DNA of 64,000 nt from Alphaproteobacteria bacterium (GCA_028281265.1 JANQKE010000188.1:83712-147711); one strand, 5' to 3'. Shown: positions 7,663 through 17,238, numbered from the stretch's first letter. Numbers and translations: made by a program. The notes: generated by a model from the sequence alone, not told the origin.

Positions 7663-9318
7663 ATGTCCACCCCGGTTCCCCGCATCGCCCTGATCGGCTT
7701 CCAGCTCGAGACCAACGGCTTCGCCCCGATCGCGACCGAAGACGAGTTCCGCGCCAAGGTCTATCTCGCGGGCGCCGCCCTGACCGAGGATCTGGGATCC
7801 GCGGCGCCGCGGGTGTCGGCCACCACCTCCGGGTTTGCCGCGGCGATGGACGCGACCGGACCGTGGCAGCCGGTGCCGATCGTCGAGACCGCGTGCAACC
7901 CGTCCGGCCCGGTCGACCAGGCGTTCTTCGATCGGCTGCTGGGCGACATGCGCCGGCGGCTCGACGCGGCCGGGCCGCTGGACGGGGTCTATTGCGCCCT
8001 GCACGGGGCCGCGTCGGCCACCGCCGATCCCGACCCCGACGGGACCATCCTGTCCATGGTGCGGGACGGGGTCGGATCGGACGTGCCGGTGGTCGGCACC
8101 CTCGACCTGCACACCAATCTCTCGCGCAGGATGGTGGCGGCGGCCGATCTGCTGATCGCCTTTCTGACCAATCCGCATGTGGACCTGCGGGAGCGGGGGC
8201 TCGAAGCCGGCCAGGCGATGCGCCGGCTGCTGGCGGGTGACCGGACGGCCAAGGCGTTCATCAAGCTGCCCCTGCTGCCGCCATCGGTGGCCCTGCTGAC
8301 CAGCCACGGCGCCTATGCCGACGTGGTGCGGCGCGGCCAGGAGCGGCTGGCCGAGCCGATCGCCAATGTCAGCGCATGCGCCAATTTCAGCCTCGCCGAC
8401 TCGCCCAAGAACGGCATGGCGGTGCTGGTGACGGCCTGGACCCGGGAGGTCGGCCCGGACGCCGCGGCGGATGCGGCCGACGCGCTGGCCCGGGATCTGG
8501 CCGGTCAGCTCTGGCGGGACCGGCCACGGCTGGAGGCCCGTCTCACCCCGCTGGACGCAGCCACGGAAGAGGCGGTGGCGGTCGCGCGCACGCCCGATCT
8601 GCCGCCGCTGCTGCTGGCCGATGTGGCCGACAATCCCGGTGGGGGCGGCCGCGGCAACACCATGCACCTCCTGGAAAGTCTGTACCGGGCCGGGGTGACC
8701 GGGGCGGTGGTCGGCATCGTCTTCGACCCCGACCTCGCCGCCGAGGCGCATGGCCTGCCGATCGGCACCGCCTTCACCGCCCGGTTCAACCGGTCCGAGG
8801 ACAGCCCCCATTCCGCCCCGTTCGCGGCCCCGGCGGTGGTCGCCCAGCTCAGCGATGGGGAGATCGTCGGCCGGCGCGGCATGGCGGCGGGGCGGAAGCT
8901 CTCCCTCGGGCCGACGGTGCGGCTGCGGCTGCCGGTCGCCGGCAAGGGCGGCGCCCCGTCCCGCGCCGCTGCGGGCGGGACCGTCCCCGCCGGTATCGAT
9001 GCCCCGGCTATCGATCCCCCGGGTATCGACGTGGTCGTCGTCAGCATCCGGCATCAGTTGCACGAGCCGCGGATGATCGAACATGTCGGGGTGGATCTCG
9101 CGGCCGTGCGGGTGCTGGCGGTCAAGAGCCGCGGGCATTTCCGCGCCGCCTTCGACGAGCGGTTCCCGCCCGACCGGATCCGCGAGGTCGACTGCCCCGG
9201 TCTGGTGACCCCGATCCTGGCGCGGGTCCCGTTCCGCCACGTCCCCCGGCCGATCTACCCGCTGGATCCCGACACCGGCTGGTCGGTGCCGGAACCGGGG
9301 GCCGGCCGCGTCGGGTGA
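7663..9318 (+). CDS. M81 family metallopeptidase (MlrC/microcystinase-like)
   Basis: A 551-residue zinc peptidase of the M81 family (MlrC-like). Probable metal ligands are Asp148 and His150 in TLDLHTN and His172 in NPHVDLRERG. HGA at 114-116 is also conserved. The C-terminal MlrC domain includes DVADNPGGGGRGNT. The start at the ATG at 7663 (MSTPVPRIALIGFQLETNGF) gives the normal N-terminus, and the frame further upstream has a proline-rich leader that looks non-native. Between about residues 430 and 450 there is a Gly/Ala/Pro insertion with three similar GID/AID motifs. Known members cleave small peptides such as linearised microcystin. The real substrate here is unknown. Confidence 0.82.
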   Translation: MSTPVPRIALIGFQLETNGFAPIATEDEFRAKVYLAGAALTEDLGSAAPRVSATTSGFAAAMDATGPWQPVPIVETACNPSGPVDQAFFDRLLGDMRRRLDAAGPLDGVYCALHGAASATADPDPDGTILSMVRDGVGSDVPVVGTLDLHTNLSRRMVAAADLLIAFLTNPHVDLRERGLEAGQAMRRLLAGDRTAKAFIKLPLLPPSVALLTSHGAYADVVRRGQERLAEPIANVSACANFSLADSPKNGMAVLVTAWTREVGPDAAADAADALARDLAGQLWRDRPRLEARLTPLDAATEEAVAVARTPDLPPLLLADVADNPGGGGRGNTMHLLESLYRAGVTGAVVGIVFDPDLAAEAHGLPIGTAFTARFNRSEDSPHSAPFAAPAVVAQLSDGEIVGRRGMAAGRKLSLGPTVRLRLPVAGKGGAPSRAAAGGTVPAGIDAPAIDPPGIDVVVVSIRHQLHEPRMIEHVGVDLAAVRVLAVKSRGHFRAAFDERFPPDRIREVDCPGLVTPILARVPFRHVPRPIYPLDPDTGWSVPEPGAGRVG

Positions 9319-9409
9319 GGGCGGGACGCCCGAAGCGTGTGCGCGGCAGCGCCGCGCCCCGAACGCCTGACGCGATGCGGGGGGGGCGTCGCCTCGGCGC
9401 CGGCCGGTA

Positions 9410-10624
9410 TCAGTCGGAGGCGGGGGCGGGCCGGGCGGCCGCCCGATCGGCCGACCGCACCGCCAGCGCGCCGGCGAGCCCGATCAGGGACGCCAGCAGC
9501 ATCACCGCCGGCAGCGCCCAGACCGCATTGGCGGCCGTGACGACCAGCCCGGTCACCCCGGCCATCAGCGCCCCGCTCCCGACCGTCAGCGCGCCCGCGA
9601 GACCGGCCGCACTGCCGGCCAGGTCCGGCCGGACCGACATCACCCCGGCATTGCTGCTCGGCATCGTCACCCCGTTGCCGAGCCCGACCGCCATGCAGGC
9701 GCCGAAGACCACCATGGGATGCTGGACGCCCAGCGCCACCAGGACGAGGCCGAGGCTCAGCCCGGCGCAGGCCACGATCCGGCCGGCGATCATCATCGTG
9801 ACCAGCGGGTGGCGTTCAGCGTACCGGCCGGCCAGGAAGCTGCCGGCGACGAAGCCGCCGGTGATCGACCCGATCGCGATCCCCACCAGCAGCGGCGGCA
9901 GCCCGAACACCGCCTCGGCCAGAAGCGGCGCGCCGGTGATGAACGCGTAGAACGCCCCGGTGGAAAACGCCATGCAGACCGCATAGCCCCAGAACGGCCG
10001 CGATCGCAGCAAGGTGCGGTAGCCCTGCCCCGGCCGGCCGGCGCTGCGCGTCGTGTTGGTGTTGGTCTCCCCCAGATCGATCCAGCACAGCAGCAGCACC
10101 GCCGCGCCGCACAGGGTGAACAGCCAGAAGCTCGCCCGCCAGCCGAAGCCGGTGTCCAGCAGGCCGCCGACCAGCGGGGCCAGCATCGGTGCGACCGCCC
10201 AGGCGCTCGCCAGATAGCCGATCAGGCTCGCCGCCCTCTGCGCCCCGGCGGTGTCCCGGATGACGGCCAGCGACACGGCATGGCCGGTGATGATCGCCCC
10301 TTGCAGCGCGCGGAACACCAAGAAGGTCGCGATGTCGGTCGACAGCACGCAGCCGAGCGAGGCGAGGGTGAACAGCAGCAGGGCCGCCAGCATCACCGGC
10401 CGCCGGCCGTAGCGGTCGGACAGCGGTCCCATCACCGTCTGCAGGACGGCCGTCACCGCCGCGTAGCCGGTCACCGCCAGCGACACCAGGCCGTAACCGA
10501 CCCCGAAATCGGTCGCCATTCCGGGCAGGGACGGCAGGAACAGGTTCAGCGAGATCACCGACAGCCCGCTGAGCAGGACCAGGGTCGCGAGATGCGGTGC
10601 GGAACGGTGCGTCGACGCCGGCAA
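9410..10624 (-). CDS. MFS drug-resistance transporter, Bcr/CflA type
   Basis: A 404-residue, 12-span major facilitator. Motif A between helices 2 and 3 is GPLSDRYGRRPV, and the helix-1 segment LSVISLNLFLPSLPGMATDF is typical of the Bcr/CflA multidrug group. The family usually exports antibiotics or metabolites by proton antiport. It follows arsJ on the same strand after a 196-bp gap (10625-10820), so co-transcription with the arsenic operon is possible but not shown. That gap holds no gene that I recognise. Confidence 0.87.
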   Translation of the reverse strand: MPASTHRSAPHLATLVLLSGLSVISLNLFLPSLPGMATDFGVGYGLVSLAVTGYAAVTAVLQTVMGPLSDRYGRRPVMLAALLLFTLASLGCVLSTDIATFLVFRALQGAIITGHAVSLAVIRDTAGAQRAASLIGYLASAWAVAPMLAPLVGGLLDTGFGWRASFWLFTLCGAAVLLLCWIDLGETNTNTTRSAGRPGQGYRTLLRSRPFWGYAVCMAFSTGAFYAFITGAPLLAEAVFGLPPLLVGIAIGSITGGFVAGSFLAGRYAERHPLVTMMIAGRIVACAGLSLGLVLVALGVQHPMVVFGACMAVGLGNGVTMPSSNAGVMSVRPDLAGSAAGLAGALTVGSGALMAGVTGLVVTAANAVWALPAVMLLASLIGLAGALAVRSADRAAARPAPASD

Positions 10625-10820
10625 GACGGATCCGCCTGTTGGCGATGCGGGCTCCGGCGCCCGGGCGCCGAGGCCGGGTCCCGACCCGATCCGCCGCCCG
10701 CCCGCGGCCGTGGCCCCAAGCTGAACGGCAGGAGATCATCGGCACCGGTCGGCCGCCACCGGTGTCACGACATGCCTGCCATGGGTCGACGGGGCGGCGG
10801 CCGGTGAGGGCCATCCCGCT

Positions 10821-12062
10821 CTAGGGTTCGACGGTCAGCCGGTCGCCGACCGGCGGCGGACGCGTCTTCGGCAGCCCCAGCGCGATCAGGGCCGACGCCA
10901 GGACGAAGACCGATGCCGTGGCCAGGCACGCGCCCAGCCCGCCGAGCTGGTAGGACAAGCCCGACAGCAAGGAGCCGACCAGCCGGCCGGCCGCGTTGGC
11001 CATGTAGTAGAAGCCGACATTCAGGGCCGCCTTGTCGGCGTCCGAATAGGCCAGGATCAGATAGGAGTGCACCGCACTGTTGATCGCGAACGCGATCCCG
11101 AACAGCCCCAGCCCGATGACGATGCTGGCCTGCGGTTCGGCACCCGCCGCCAGCGCCGCCCAGATGCCCACGGGGATCGCGGCCAGGACGAACGCCCATA
11201 GCCGGGCCATCGGCACCTCCCGCGCCAGGCCGTCGGGCGACCGGCGGATCACCGTCGGCGCGGCCGCCTGCACGAAGCCGTAGCCGATCACCCACAGGGC
11301 CAGGAAGGTGCCGACCTGAACGAAGCTCCAGCCCAGGACATCGTAGGCGAAGATCGGCACGCCGACCACGAACCACACATCGCGGGCGGCGAACAGGAAC
11401 AGCCGCGCCGCCGACAGGATGTTGATCGGCCGGGACTTCGACAGGATCTCGGAGAACGGTGCCTTGTCCTTGGTCTTGCCGAGATCGCCCGACAGCAGGG
11501 TGACCGACGCCAGCAGCACCACCGCCAGCGCCCCGGCCATCGCCCCCAGGGCCCCCCCGAACCCCAGGGTCGCCAAGAGCAGCCCGCCGAGGAAATAGCC
11601 CACCCCCTTGAGCGCGTTCTTCGAGCCGGTCAGCAGCGCCACCCAGCGGAACAGGGTACCGTGCGCCCCGCCGGGGACGACGACCTTGATCGCGGTCTTC
11701 GCGCTCATCTTGGTCAGGTCCTTGGCGATCCCGGCCAGGCCCTGCGCGGCCACGACATAGGCGATCGACGCGGCCAGGGGCCATGCCGGGTCGAGCAGCG
11801 CGAGCATGCCCAGGGCCGCGATCTGGAGGGTCAGCCCGCCATGGAGCGTCGACCGCAGGCCGAACCGCGCGCCGATCCAGCCGCCGACCAGATTGGTGAT
11901 CACCCCGAACAGCTCGTACAGCACGAACAGGAAGGCGAGCTGGAACGGCGTGAAGCCCAGCGTGAAGAAGTGCAGCAGCACCAGCATGCGCAGCGCGCCG
12001 TCGGTGAGCGTGAACCCCCAATAGGCGGCCGTGACGATCGCGTAGTTGCCGACGGCGTTCAC
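10821..12062 (-). CDS. arsJ: Organoarsenical efflux MFS transporter ArsJ
   Basis: A 413-residue multi-span MFS protein starting [20 protein letters not shown], with the loop [17 protein letters not shown] that I associate with ArsJ. In the established pathway a GAPDH makes the unstable 1-arseno-3-phosphoglycerate from arsenate, and ArsJ exports it. The decisive context is the GAPDH gene directly upstream: its TGA overlaps the GTG start of arsJ by 4 bp (12059-12062), so the two are translationally coupled. An ArsR-ArsC fusion heads the operon. Taken alone, the sequence could be any MFS transporter. The pairing makes ArsJ very likely. Confidence 0.92.
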   Translation of the reverse strand: MNAVGNYAIVTAAYWGFTLTDGALRMLVLLHFFTLGFTPFQLAFLFVLYELFGVITNLVGGWIGARFGLRSTLHGGLTLQIAALGMLALLDPAWPLAASIAYVVAAQGLAGIAKDLTKMSAKTAIKVVVPGGAHGTLFRWVALLTGSKNALKGVGYFLGGLLLATLGFGGALGAMAGALAVVLLASVTLLSGDLGKTKDKAPFSEILSKSRPINILSAARLFLFAARDVWFVVGVPIFAYDVLGWSFVQVGTFLALWVIGYGFVQAAAPTVIRRSPDGLAREVPMARLWAFVLAAIPVGIWAALAAGAEPQASIVIGLGLFGIAFAINSAVHSYLILAYSDADKAALNVGFYYMANAAGRLVGSLLSGLSYQLGGLGACLATASVFVLASALIALGLPKTRPPPVGDRLTVEP

Positions 12063-13078
12063 CGCCCGATCCCCGCGGCCAGCTTGGCGACCAGTTCGGC
12101 CAGCCGATGGGCGTACCCCATCTCGTTGTCGTACCAGGCGTAGATCTTGAGCTGGGTGTCGTCGACCACCATCGTGCTGGGTCCGTCGACGATCGCCGAG
12201 CGGGTGTCGTTGACGAAATCGGCGGAGACCAGCGGCCGCGTCTCGAAGCCTAGGATGCCTTCGAGCGGGCCGTCGGCCGCCGCTTCGAACAGCGCGTTGA
12301 CCTCCTGGGCCGTGACCGCGCGGCTCATCTCGAACACGCAGTCGGTCAGCGAGGCGTTGAGCAGCGGCACCCGCACCGCATGGCCGTTCAGCCGGCCGGC
12401 GAGGTCGGGATAGATCAGCCCGATCGCCGTGGCGGAGCCGGTCGTCGTCGGGATCAGGGAGTTGAGCGCGGAGCGGGCGCGGCGCAGGTCCCGGTGCGGC
12501 GCATCGACGATCGTCTGGGTGTTGGTGACGTCGTGGATGGTGGTGATCGATCCGTGCCGGATGCCGATCGCCTCCTGCAATACCTTGACCACCGGGGCGA
12601 GGCAGTTGGTGGTGCAGGAGGCGGCCGTCACCAGATGGTGCCGGTCGGGATCGTACAGATGGTCGTTCACGCCCATGACGATGTTGAGCGCGCCGCCATC
12701 CTTGACCGGGGCGGCCACCGCGACCTTGGCGACGCCGAGGTCATGGTAGGGGGCCAGTGCCGCCGCCTTGGTGAACCTGCCCGACGCTTCGACCACGATG
12801 TCGACCGCTTCGTCCCGCCACGGTCCCTGGGCGGGGGTCGTCGCCTCGGCAAAGCGGATCGCCCGGTCGCCGATCAGAAGACGGCCGCCGTCGACGCATA
12901 CCGGCTGCGGCCAGCGGCCGTGCACGCTGTCGAACGCCAGCAGATGGGCGGCCGTCTCCACCCCGCCTTCGGGCTCGTTGACGGCCACGACGTCGAAGGG
13001 CAGCGCGCGGTCGACCGCGGCCCGCAGCATCAGCCGGCCGATCCGGCCGAAGCCGTTGATGCCAACACGGACGGACAT
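12059..13078 (-). CDS. ArsJ-associated glyceraldehyde-3-phosphate dehydrogenase
   Basis: A 339-residue GAPDH. The NAD-binding N-terminus is [16 protein letters not shown], and the catalytic Cys155 lies in SCTTNC (154-159). The C-terminal [11 protein letters not shown] is also conserved. It is complete and of normal length, so it should be active. Because it sits between an ars regulator/reductase gene and arsJ, with a 4-bp overlap to arsJ, it is most likely the dedicated arsenate-handling GAPDH, which forms 1-arseno-3-phosphoglycerate, and not the glycolytic copy. It starts 53 bp after the stop of the ArsR-ArsC fusion. Confidence 0.93.
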   Translation of the reverse strand: MSVRVGINGFGRIGRLMLRAAVDRALPFDVVAVNEPEGGVETAAHLLAFDSVHGRWPQPVCVDGGRLLIGDRAIRFAEATTPAQGPWRDEAVDIVVEASGRFTKAAALAPYHDLGVAKVAVAAPVKDGGALNIVMGVNDHLYDPDRHHLVTAASCTTNCLAPVVKVLQEAIGIRHGSITTIHDVTNTQTIVDAPHRDLRRARSALNSLIPTTTGSATAIGLIYPDLAGRLNGHAVRVPLLNASLTDCVFEMSRAVTAQEVNALFEAAADGPLEGILGFETRPLVSADFVNDTRSAIVDGPSTMVVDDTQLKIYAWYDNEMGYAHRLAELVAKLAAGIGR

Positions 13079-13131
13079 GGTTCACGGTCCTGGGATCGGG
13101 GGAGGAGGGGGCGACGGGACCGCGTACCGCC

Positions 13132-14553
13132 TCAGACCGGCGCGGCTTGGGAACTGCGGCCGATCTCGTCGAGCTGCTTCTGCAGGCTCAGCCGATCCAG
13201 GCTCGCGATCGGCAGGTTCACGAACAGGCTGATGCGGTTCATCAGCATCCGGTAGGCGTCGCTGAACGCGAGCCGGCGCTCCGCCTCCGTGCCGGCGGCC
13301 GCGGCCGGATCGGGAACGCCCCAATGCGCGGTCATCGGCTGGCCGGGCCAGACCGGGCAGACTTCCGCGGCGGCCTGGTCGCAGACGGTGAACACGAAAT
13401 CGAGGCGGTCGGCCGTCTCGCCGGCGAACGCGTCCCAGCTCTTGGACCGCAGCCCGTCGATGGGGTGGTCGAGCTGCCGCAGCAGGTCCAGCGTGTAGGG
13501 GTGCACCGTGCCGACGGCATCGCTGCCCGCCGAGACCGCCCGGAACCGGCCCTTGCCCTCCCGGTTCAGGATGGCCTCGGCCATGATCGAGCGGGCGGAG
13601 TTGCCACGGCACAGAAACAGCACGTTGAAAGCATCCCGGTCCATCACAATGCTCCTGCTTTCGGGTGTCGACGTCGTGTCGAGCCCTTGGGTGACGAGGC
13701 TGCGCCGGCGCAACTGCTCCATCGGCAGATCGAGGAACAGCCGCGCCCGCATCGCGATCTGATCGAACAGGTCCCAATAGTCCGACGAACCCGCCGGCTT
13801 GGCCGCGCCCGCCGGGCCGTTCCCGCCCGGAAGGTCCGGCAGGTTCCACAGCGACGGGGTCGGCCGGCCCTTCCAGCGCGGCATGGGCCTGCCCCGCGCC
13901 CGATCGGCCACGCCGACGAGGAAATCGAAGCGCGGGGCGCCGGGCGCTTCGAACCGGGCGGTCGATTTCGGCCGCAGCCCGTCGGTCGAGAGGCCGCGGC
14001 GATGCAAGACCTCCAGCACGGGTCCGTGGGCGCTGTCCGCGGGTTCGGTGCCGGCCGAATAGGCCTCGAAGCGGCCGTGTCCGAGCCGGTTGAGGACGGC
14101 CTCGGCGATCAGGCTGCGGGCGGCGTTCCGGCGGCTGAGCACCAGCACCCGGAACGGGCGGTCATCGCCGGCCGCGGTTCGATCGGCCGGCTGCCGGGTC
14201 ATCAGGTGGCGGAACGGGCCCAGCGTGGCGACGTAGCCGCACAGTTCGGGATGGCCGTCACAGCAATCGTCCAGCAGATAGGCCAGGAGCCCTTTCGCGC
14301 CGTCCAGGTCGGCCGCGTACAGGATCCGCCTGTCTTGCCGGGTGGAGCGGAGCAGGCCCGCCCGTTCCAACTGGGCGAGATGGCTCGACAGGGTGGAGGG
14401 CGGCACGTCCAGGGCCTGCGCGATCTCCCCGGCCGGCATCCCCGCACCGCCGCGCCGGACCAGCATCCGGAACGCCCGCAGCCGATGGGGGCTGGCCAGA
14501 GCGCTGATCGCCGCGAGGGTCCGGATCTCGCCGGCCACACCATCGCCAGTCAT
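13132..14553 (-). CDS. ArsR regulator fused to a degenerate and an intact ArsC (arsenate reductase) domain
   Basis: A 473-residue triple-domain protein. Residues 1-110 are an ArsR/SmtB winged helix, with a probable As(III) site made of Cys97, Cys98 and Cys105 (CCDGHPELC). Residues 134-285 are a low-molecular-weight phosphatase/ArsC fold in which the P-loop cysteine is replaced by Ser140 (VLVLSRRNAARS) and the two downstream cysteines are also missing (VGVADRARGRP). Residues 309-473 are a complete thioredoxin-type ArsC with Cys315 (VLFLCRGNSARS), Cys391 and Cys399 (VCDQAAAEVC). An internal ATG at 13644 could also yield ArsC alone. It heads the gapdh-arsJ operon. I infer sensing and reduction of arsenate by one polypeptide, with the middle domain a pseudoenzyme. 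Confidence 0.88.
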   Translation of the reverse strand: MTGDGVAGEIRTLAAISALASPHRLRAFRMLVRRGGAGMPAGEIAQALDVPPSTLSSHLAQLERAGLLRSTRQDRRILYAADLDGAKGLLAYLLDDCCDGHPELCGYVATLGPFRHLMTRQPADRTAAGDDRPFRVLVLSRRNAARSLIAEAVLNRLGHGRFEAYSAGTEPADSAHGPVLEVLHRRGLSTDGLRPKSTARFEAPGAPRFDFLVGVADRARGRPMPRWKGRPTPSLWNLPDLPGGNGPAGAAKPAGSSDYWDLFDQIAMRARLFLDLPMEQLRRRSLVTQGLDTTSTPESRSIVMDRDAFNVLFLCRGNSARSIMAEAILNREGKGRFRAVSAGSDAVGTVHPYTLDLLRQLDHPIDGLRSKSWDAFAGETADRLDFVFTVCDQAAAEVCPVWPGQPMTAHWGVPDPAAAAGTEAERRLAFSDAYRMLMNRISLFVNLPIASLDRLSLQKQLDEIGRSSQAAPV

Positions 14554-14571
14554 TTCGGATATTCCCGAAAT
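14552..14571. promoter_or_regulatory. Putative ArsR operator overlapping the arsR-arsC start codon
   Basis: A perfect 7-6-7 inverted repeat (ATTTCGG, six bases, CCGAAAT) that includes the ATG of the fusion gene at 14551-14553. ArsR proteins bind such AT-rich dyads near their own promoters, so autoregulation is the likely role. The rest of 14554-14771 shows no gene. Confidence 0.6.
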
Positions 14572-14771
14572 ATCGTAGTGGGGGGATGTGTACGCGCTCG
14601 CGGACGGTTTGAGAAGCCCCTATTTCATTCCCGGGCGGCCGCCACCGGATCCGGCCGATGGGGCCTTGCCGCTGTCGGCGGCGGGATCCGGTCGGCGCGG
14701 TCGGCGTCGGATACGGGGTCCCGAGCCGGCGGCCCGGGAGGACCGACGGCATCTTCCGGGCCTGCGCGCCC

Positions 14772-15674
14772 TCAGGCCTGCACGTATCGCCGCCAGTCAT
14801 GCCGCTCCTTGAAGCCCAGGACCTCGCGGATCTTGCGGTTGGAGAACAGGGCCTCGTATTCGCCCAGCGGCTGGGTCACCGGCACGCCCGGGAAGAAGCG
14901 CCGCAGCAGCTCGGCCGTCGGCAGGTCGATCCCGTTGGTGTCGTTGCCGGCGTTGAACACCTGGAAGCCCAACCCGTCCCTGGCCAGGCACAGATCGACG
15001 ATCTGCCCCAGATCCCGGGCGTCGATGTAGCAGAACGCGTTGCGCCGCCGTCGGGCGGGGTTGCGGAAGAAGTCCGGGAACAGGGTCCGGTACTCGTGCG
15101 GCTCGATCACGTTGCCGATCCGCAGCGCGTAGATGTCCGCGCCGGTGCGGCGCTGGAACGCCCGCGCGGTGACCTCGTTGACCACCTTCGAGCAGCCGTA
15201 GCTGTCCATCGGGTCGACGTCATAGTCCTCCTCCAGCGGCAGGCATCTGGGGTCGGTCTCGCCTTCGGAGAAGCAGATGCCGTAGGTGGTCTCGGACGAG
15301 GCGATGACGACCTTGCGGATGCCGAGCTTCACCGCCGCTTCGATGACGGTGTAGGTGCCGATGGTGTTGACCCGGAAGGTCTCGTTGTCCGGTTTGAGCA
15401 GGATGCGCGGCACGGCGGCGAAGTGGACGACCGCATCGAAGGGCTGCGGCCCGGTGCCGGTTTCCAGCCCCGCGAAATCCCCGTGCATGGTCAGCGCGTT
15501 CACCATCTGGCCGAGATCGGTGATGTCGGCGTCGAGTGTCGGCACCGCCGGGTGGTCGAGCGGCACCAGGTCGACATTGACCACCCGGTGCCCCCGGTCG
15601 ACCAGATACGGCACCACATGCCGCCCCGCCTTCCCGGACCCGCCGGTGAACAGAATGCGCTTGGGGTGCGTCAT
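14772..15674 (-). CDS. NAD(P)-dependent epimerase/dehydratase (extended SDR)
   Basis: A 300-residue extended short-chain dehydrogenase. The nucleotide-binding loop is FTGGSGKAGRHV near the N-terminus, the catalytic Tyr/Lys pair is in DSYGCSKVVNE at about 168-178, and the conserved SSETTYG and ALRIGNVIEP segments follow. The fold covers UDP-sugar epimerases, dehydratases and uronate dehydrogenases. This sequence looks closest to sugar or sugar-acid oxidoreductases, but the substrate is not readable. It stands alone between the ars promoter region and the divergent oxidoreductase gene, with 237 bp to the latter. Confidence 0.8.
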   Translation of the reverse strand: MTHPKRILFTGGSGKAGRHVVPYLVDRGHRVVNVDLVPLDHPAVPTLDADITDLGQMVNALTMHGDFAGLETGTGPQPFDAVVHFAAVPRILLKPDNETFRVNTIGTYTVIEAAVKLGIRKVVIASSETTYGICFSEGETDPRCLPLEEDYDVDPMDSYGCSKVVNEVTARAFQRRTGADIYALRIGNVIEPHEYRTLFPDFFRNPARRRRNAFCYIDARDLGQIVDLCLARDGLGFQVFNAGNDTNGIDLPTAELLRRFFPGVPVTQPLGEYEALFSNRKIREVLGFKERHDWRRYVQA

Positions 15675-15820
15675 GGCGGGTCTCGGCCGGGTTTCGGGGA
15701 ACGGGCGTCAGGCGTGGACTCCCGTGTCGCCTGCCTGTCGTGCCGGATCAAGCCCTTCGATCCGCTCGACGAGACGATCGACGGTCCCACCATAGCACGG
15801 TCGGGTCATGCCCGGTTCGC

Positions 15821-15834
15821 TTGATCCATATCAT
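15821..15834 (+). promoter_or_regulatory. Putative FNR/CRP-type site upstream of the sulfide:quinone oxidoreductase gene
   Basis: The sequence TTGATCCATATCAT matches the FNR-family dyad TTGAT-N4-ATCAA at nine of ten defined positions. It lies 77 bp before the start codon at 15912, a plausible distance for activation by a CRP/FNR-family regulator responding to oxygen or another signal. A single short match can arise by chance. Confidence 0.35.
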
Positions 15835-15911
15835 CAAAGTCTAATGGACAGGCCGGGTAGAGTGGTGACGATAGGCGCCGACAACGACGTAAGGGAGGGA
15901 GGAACACGCCT

Positions 15912-17225
15912 ATGGTCGATACCGTACAGACAAGCCGCCGGGCGTTTCTGGCATGGGCCGCGGCGGGAGGGGCGGCGGTGGCGCTGCCGGGGGGCCGCGT
16001 CGAGGCCCGGGCCGTTCGCACCAACGCCCGCATCGTCATCATCGGCGCCGGCGCGGCGGGGACGGCGCTGGCCAACCGGCTGGTCCGCCGGCTGGACGGG
16101 GCGGCCATCACCCTGATCGACCCTCGGGCCGATCACCTCTACCAGCCGGGGCTGTCGCTGGTGGCGGCCGGGCTGCGGCCGGCGCGCTACGTCGTCTCCC
16201 GCACGACGGACTGGCTGCCGCGCGGGGTGACGCTGATCCCCGAAGCGGTCGCCGCCGTCGACCCCGAGGCGAAGACCGTGTCGACCGACACCGGCCAGAC
16301 GCTCGACTACGATTTCCTGATCGTCGCCCCGGGGCTGATCCTCGATCACGACGGCATCGAGGGCTTCTCGCTCGACAGGGTGGGGCGGGACGGCATCGGT
16401 GCCCTTTACGCCGGGCCGGACTATGCCGCCCGCACCTGGCAGGCGGCGTCCCGCTTCGTCGAGGAAGGCGGCCGCGGCCTGTTCACCCGCCCGGCGACGG
16501 AGATGAAATGCGCCGGTGCCCCGCTCAAGCATGCCTTTCTGATCGAAGACCGGCTCCGCCGGGCGGGGCGCCGCGGCAACGCCGAGGTCGTCTACGCCGC
16601 CCATAGCGGCAGCCTGTTCGGCGTCCCGATCGTCGCCGAGCGCGTGCGCATGCTGTTCGCCGACCGGGGGATCGAGCCGGTTTACAGCCAGGTGCTGCGC
16701 CGCCTGGATGCCGATCGCAAGATCGCCACCTTCGACACCCCCGACGGGCCGGAGGAGCAGGACTACGACTACATCCACGTCATCCCGCCGCAGCGCGCGC
16801 CGGATTTCGTGGTGCAGTCGGGCCTCGCCTGGGCCGACCGCTGGGTCGGTCAGGGCTGGGCGGATGTCGACCAGTACACCCTGCGCCATAACCGCTACGG
16901 GACGGTCTGGGCGGTCGGCGACGTCGCCGGGGTGCCCAAGGGCAAGACCGCGGCCAGCGTGAAGTGGCAGGTGCCGGTGGTCGAGGATCACCTGGTGGCC
17001 GCCGTCCAGGACCGGGACGGCACGGCGACCTACAACGGCTACACCTCCTGCCCGCTGATCACCCGGATCGGTCGGGCGATGCTGGTCGAGTTCGACTACA
17101 ACAACGATCTCGTCCCCTCCTTCCCGGGACTGATCGCCCCGCTGGAGGAATTGTGGATCAGTTGGCTGATGAAGGAGGTCGCGCTGAAGGCGACCTACAA
17201 CGCCATGCTGCGCGGCGACGCGTGA
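15912..17225 (+). CDS. Tat-exported sulfide:quinone oxidoreductase-like flavoprotein
   Basis: A 437-residue FAD enzyme. The N-terminus TSRRAFLAWAAAGGAAVALP is a twin-arginine signal, so the protein should be exported folded to the periplasmic face. The FAD motif is RIVIIGAGAAGTALANRL (40-57). The two cysteines that form the sulfide-oxidising centre of SQR are present: Cys200 in KCAGAPLKHAF and Cys380 in YTSCPLITRIG. The C-terminus LVEFDYNNDLVPSFP through YNAMLRGD resembles type II SQRs such as human SQOR. It should oxidise sulfide to sulfane sulfur and reduce quinone. A strong GGAGGGAGGA ribosome site precedes the ATG. A small membrane protein follows by 13 bp. Confidence 0.85.
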   Translation: MVDTVQTSRRAFLAWAAAGGAAVALPGGRVEARAVRTNARIVIIGAGAAGTALANRLVRRLDGAAITLIDPRADHLYQPGLSLVAAGLRPARYVVSRTTDWLPRGVTLIPEAVAAVDPEAKTVSTDTGQTLDYDFLIVAPGLILDHDGIEGFSLDRVGRDGIGALYAGPDYAARTWQAASRFVEEGGRGLFTRPATEMKCAGAPLKHAFLIEDRLRRAGRRGNAEVVYAAHSGSLFGVPIVAERVRMLFADRGIEPVYSQVLRRLDADRKIATFDTPDGPEEQDYDYIHVIPPQRAPDFVVQSGLAWADRWVGQGWADVDQYTLRHNRYGTVWAVGDVAGVPKGKTAASVKWQVPVVEDHLVAAVQDRDGTATYNGYTSCPLITRIGRAMLVEFDYNNDLVPSFPGLIAPLEELWISWLMKEVALKATYNAMLRGDA

Positions 17226-17238
17226 GGAGGAGGCCGTT

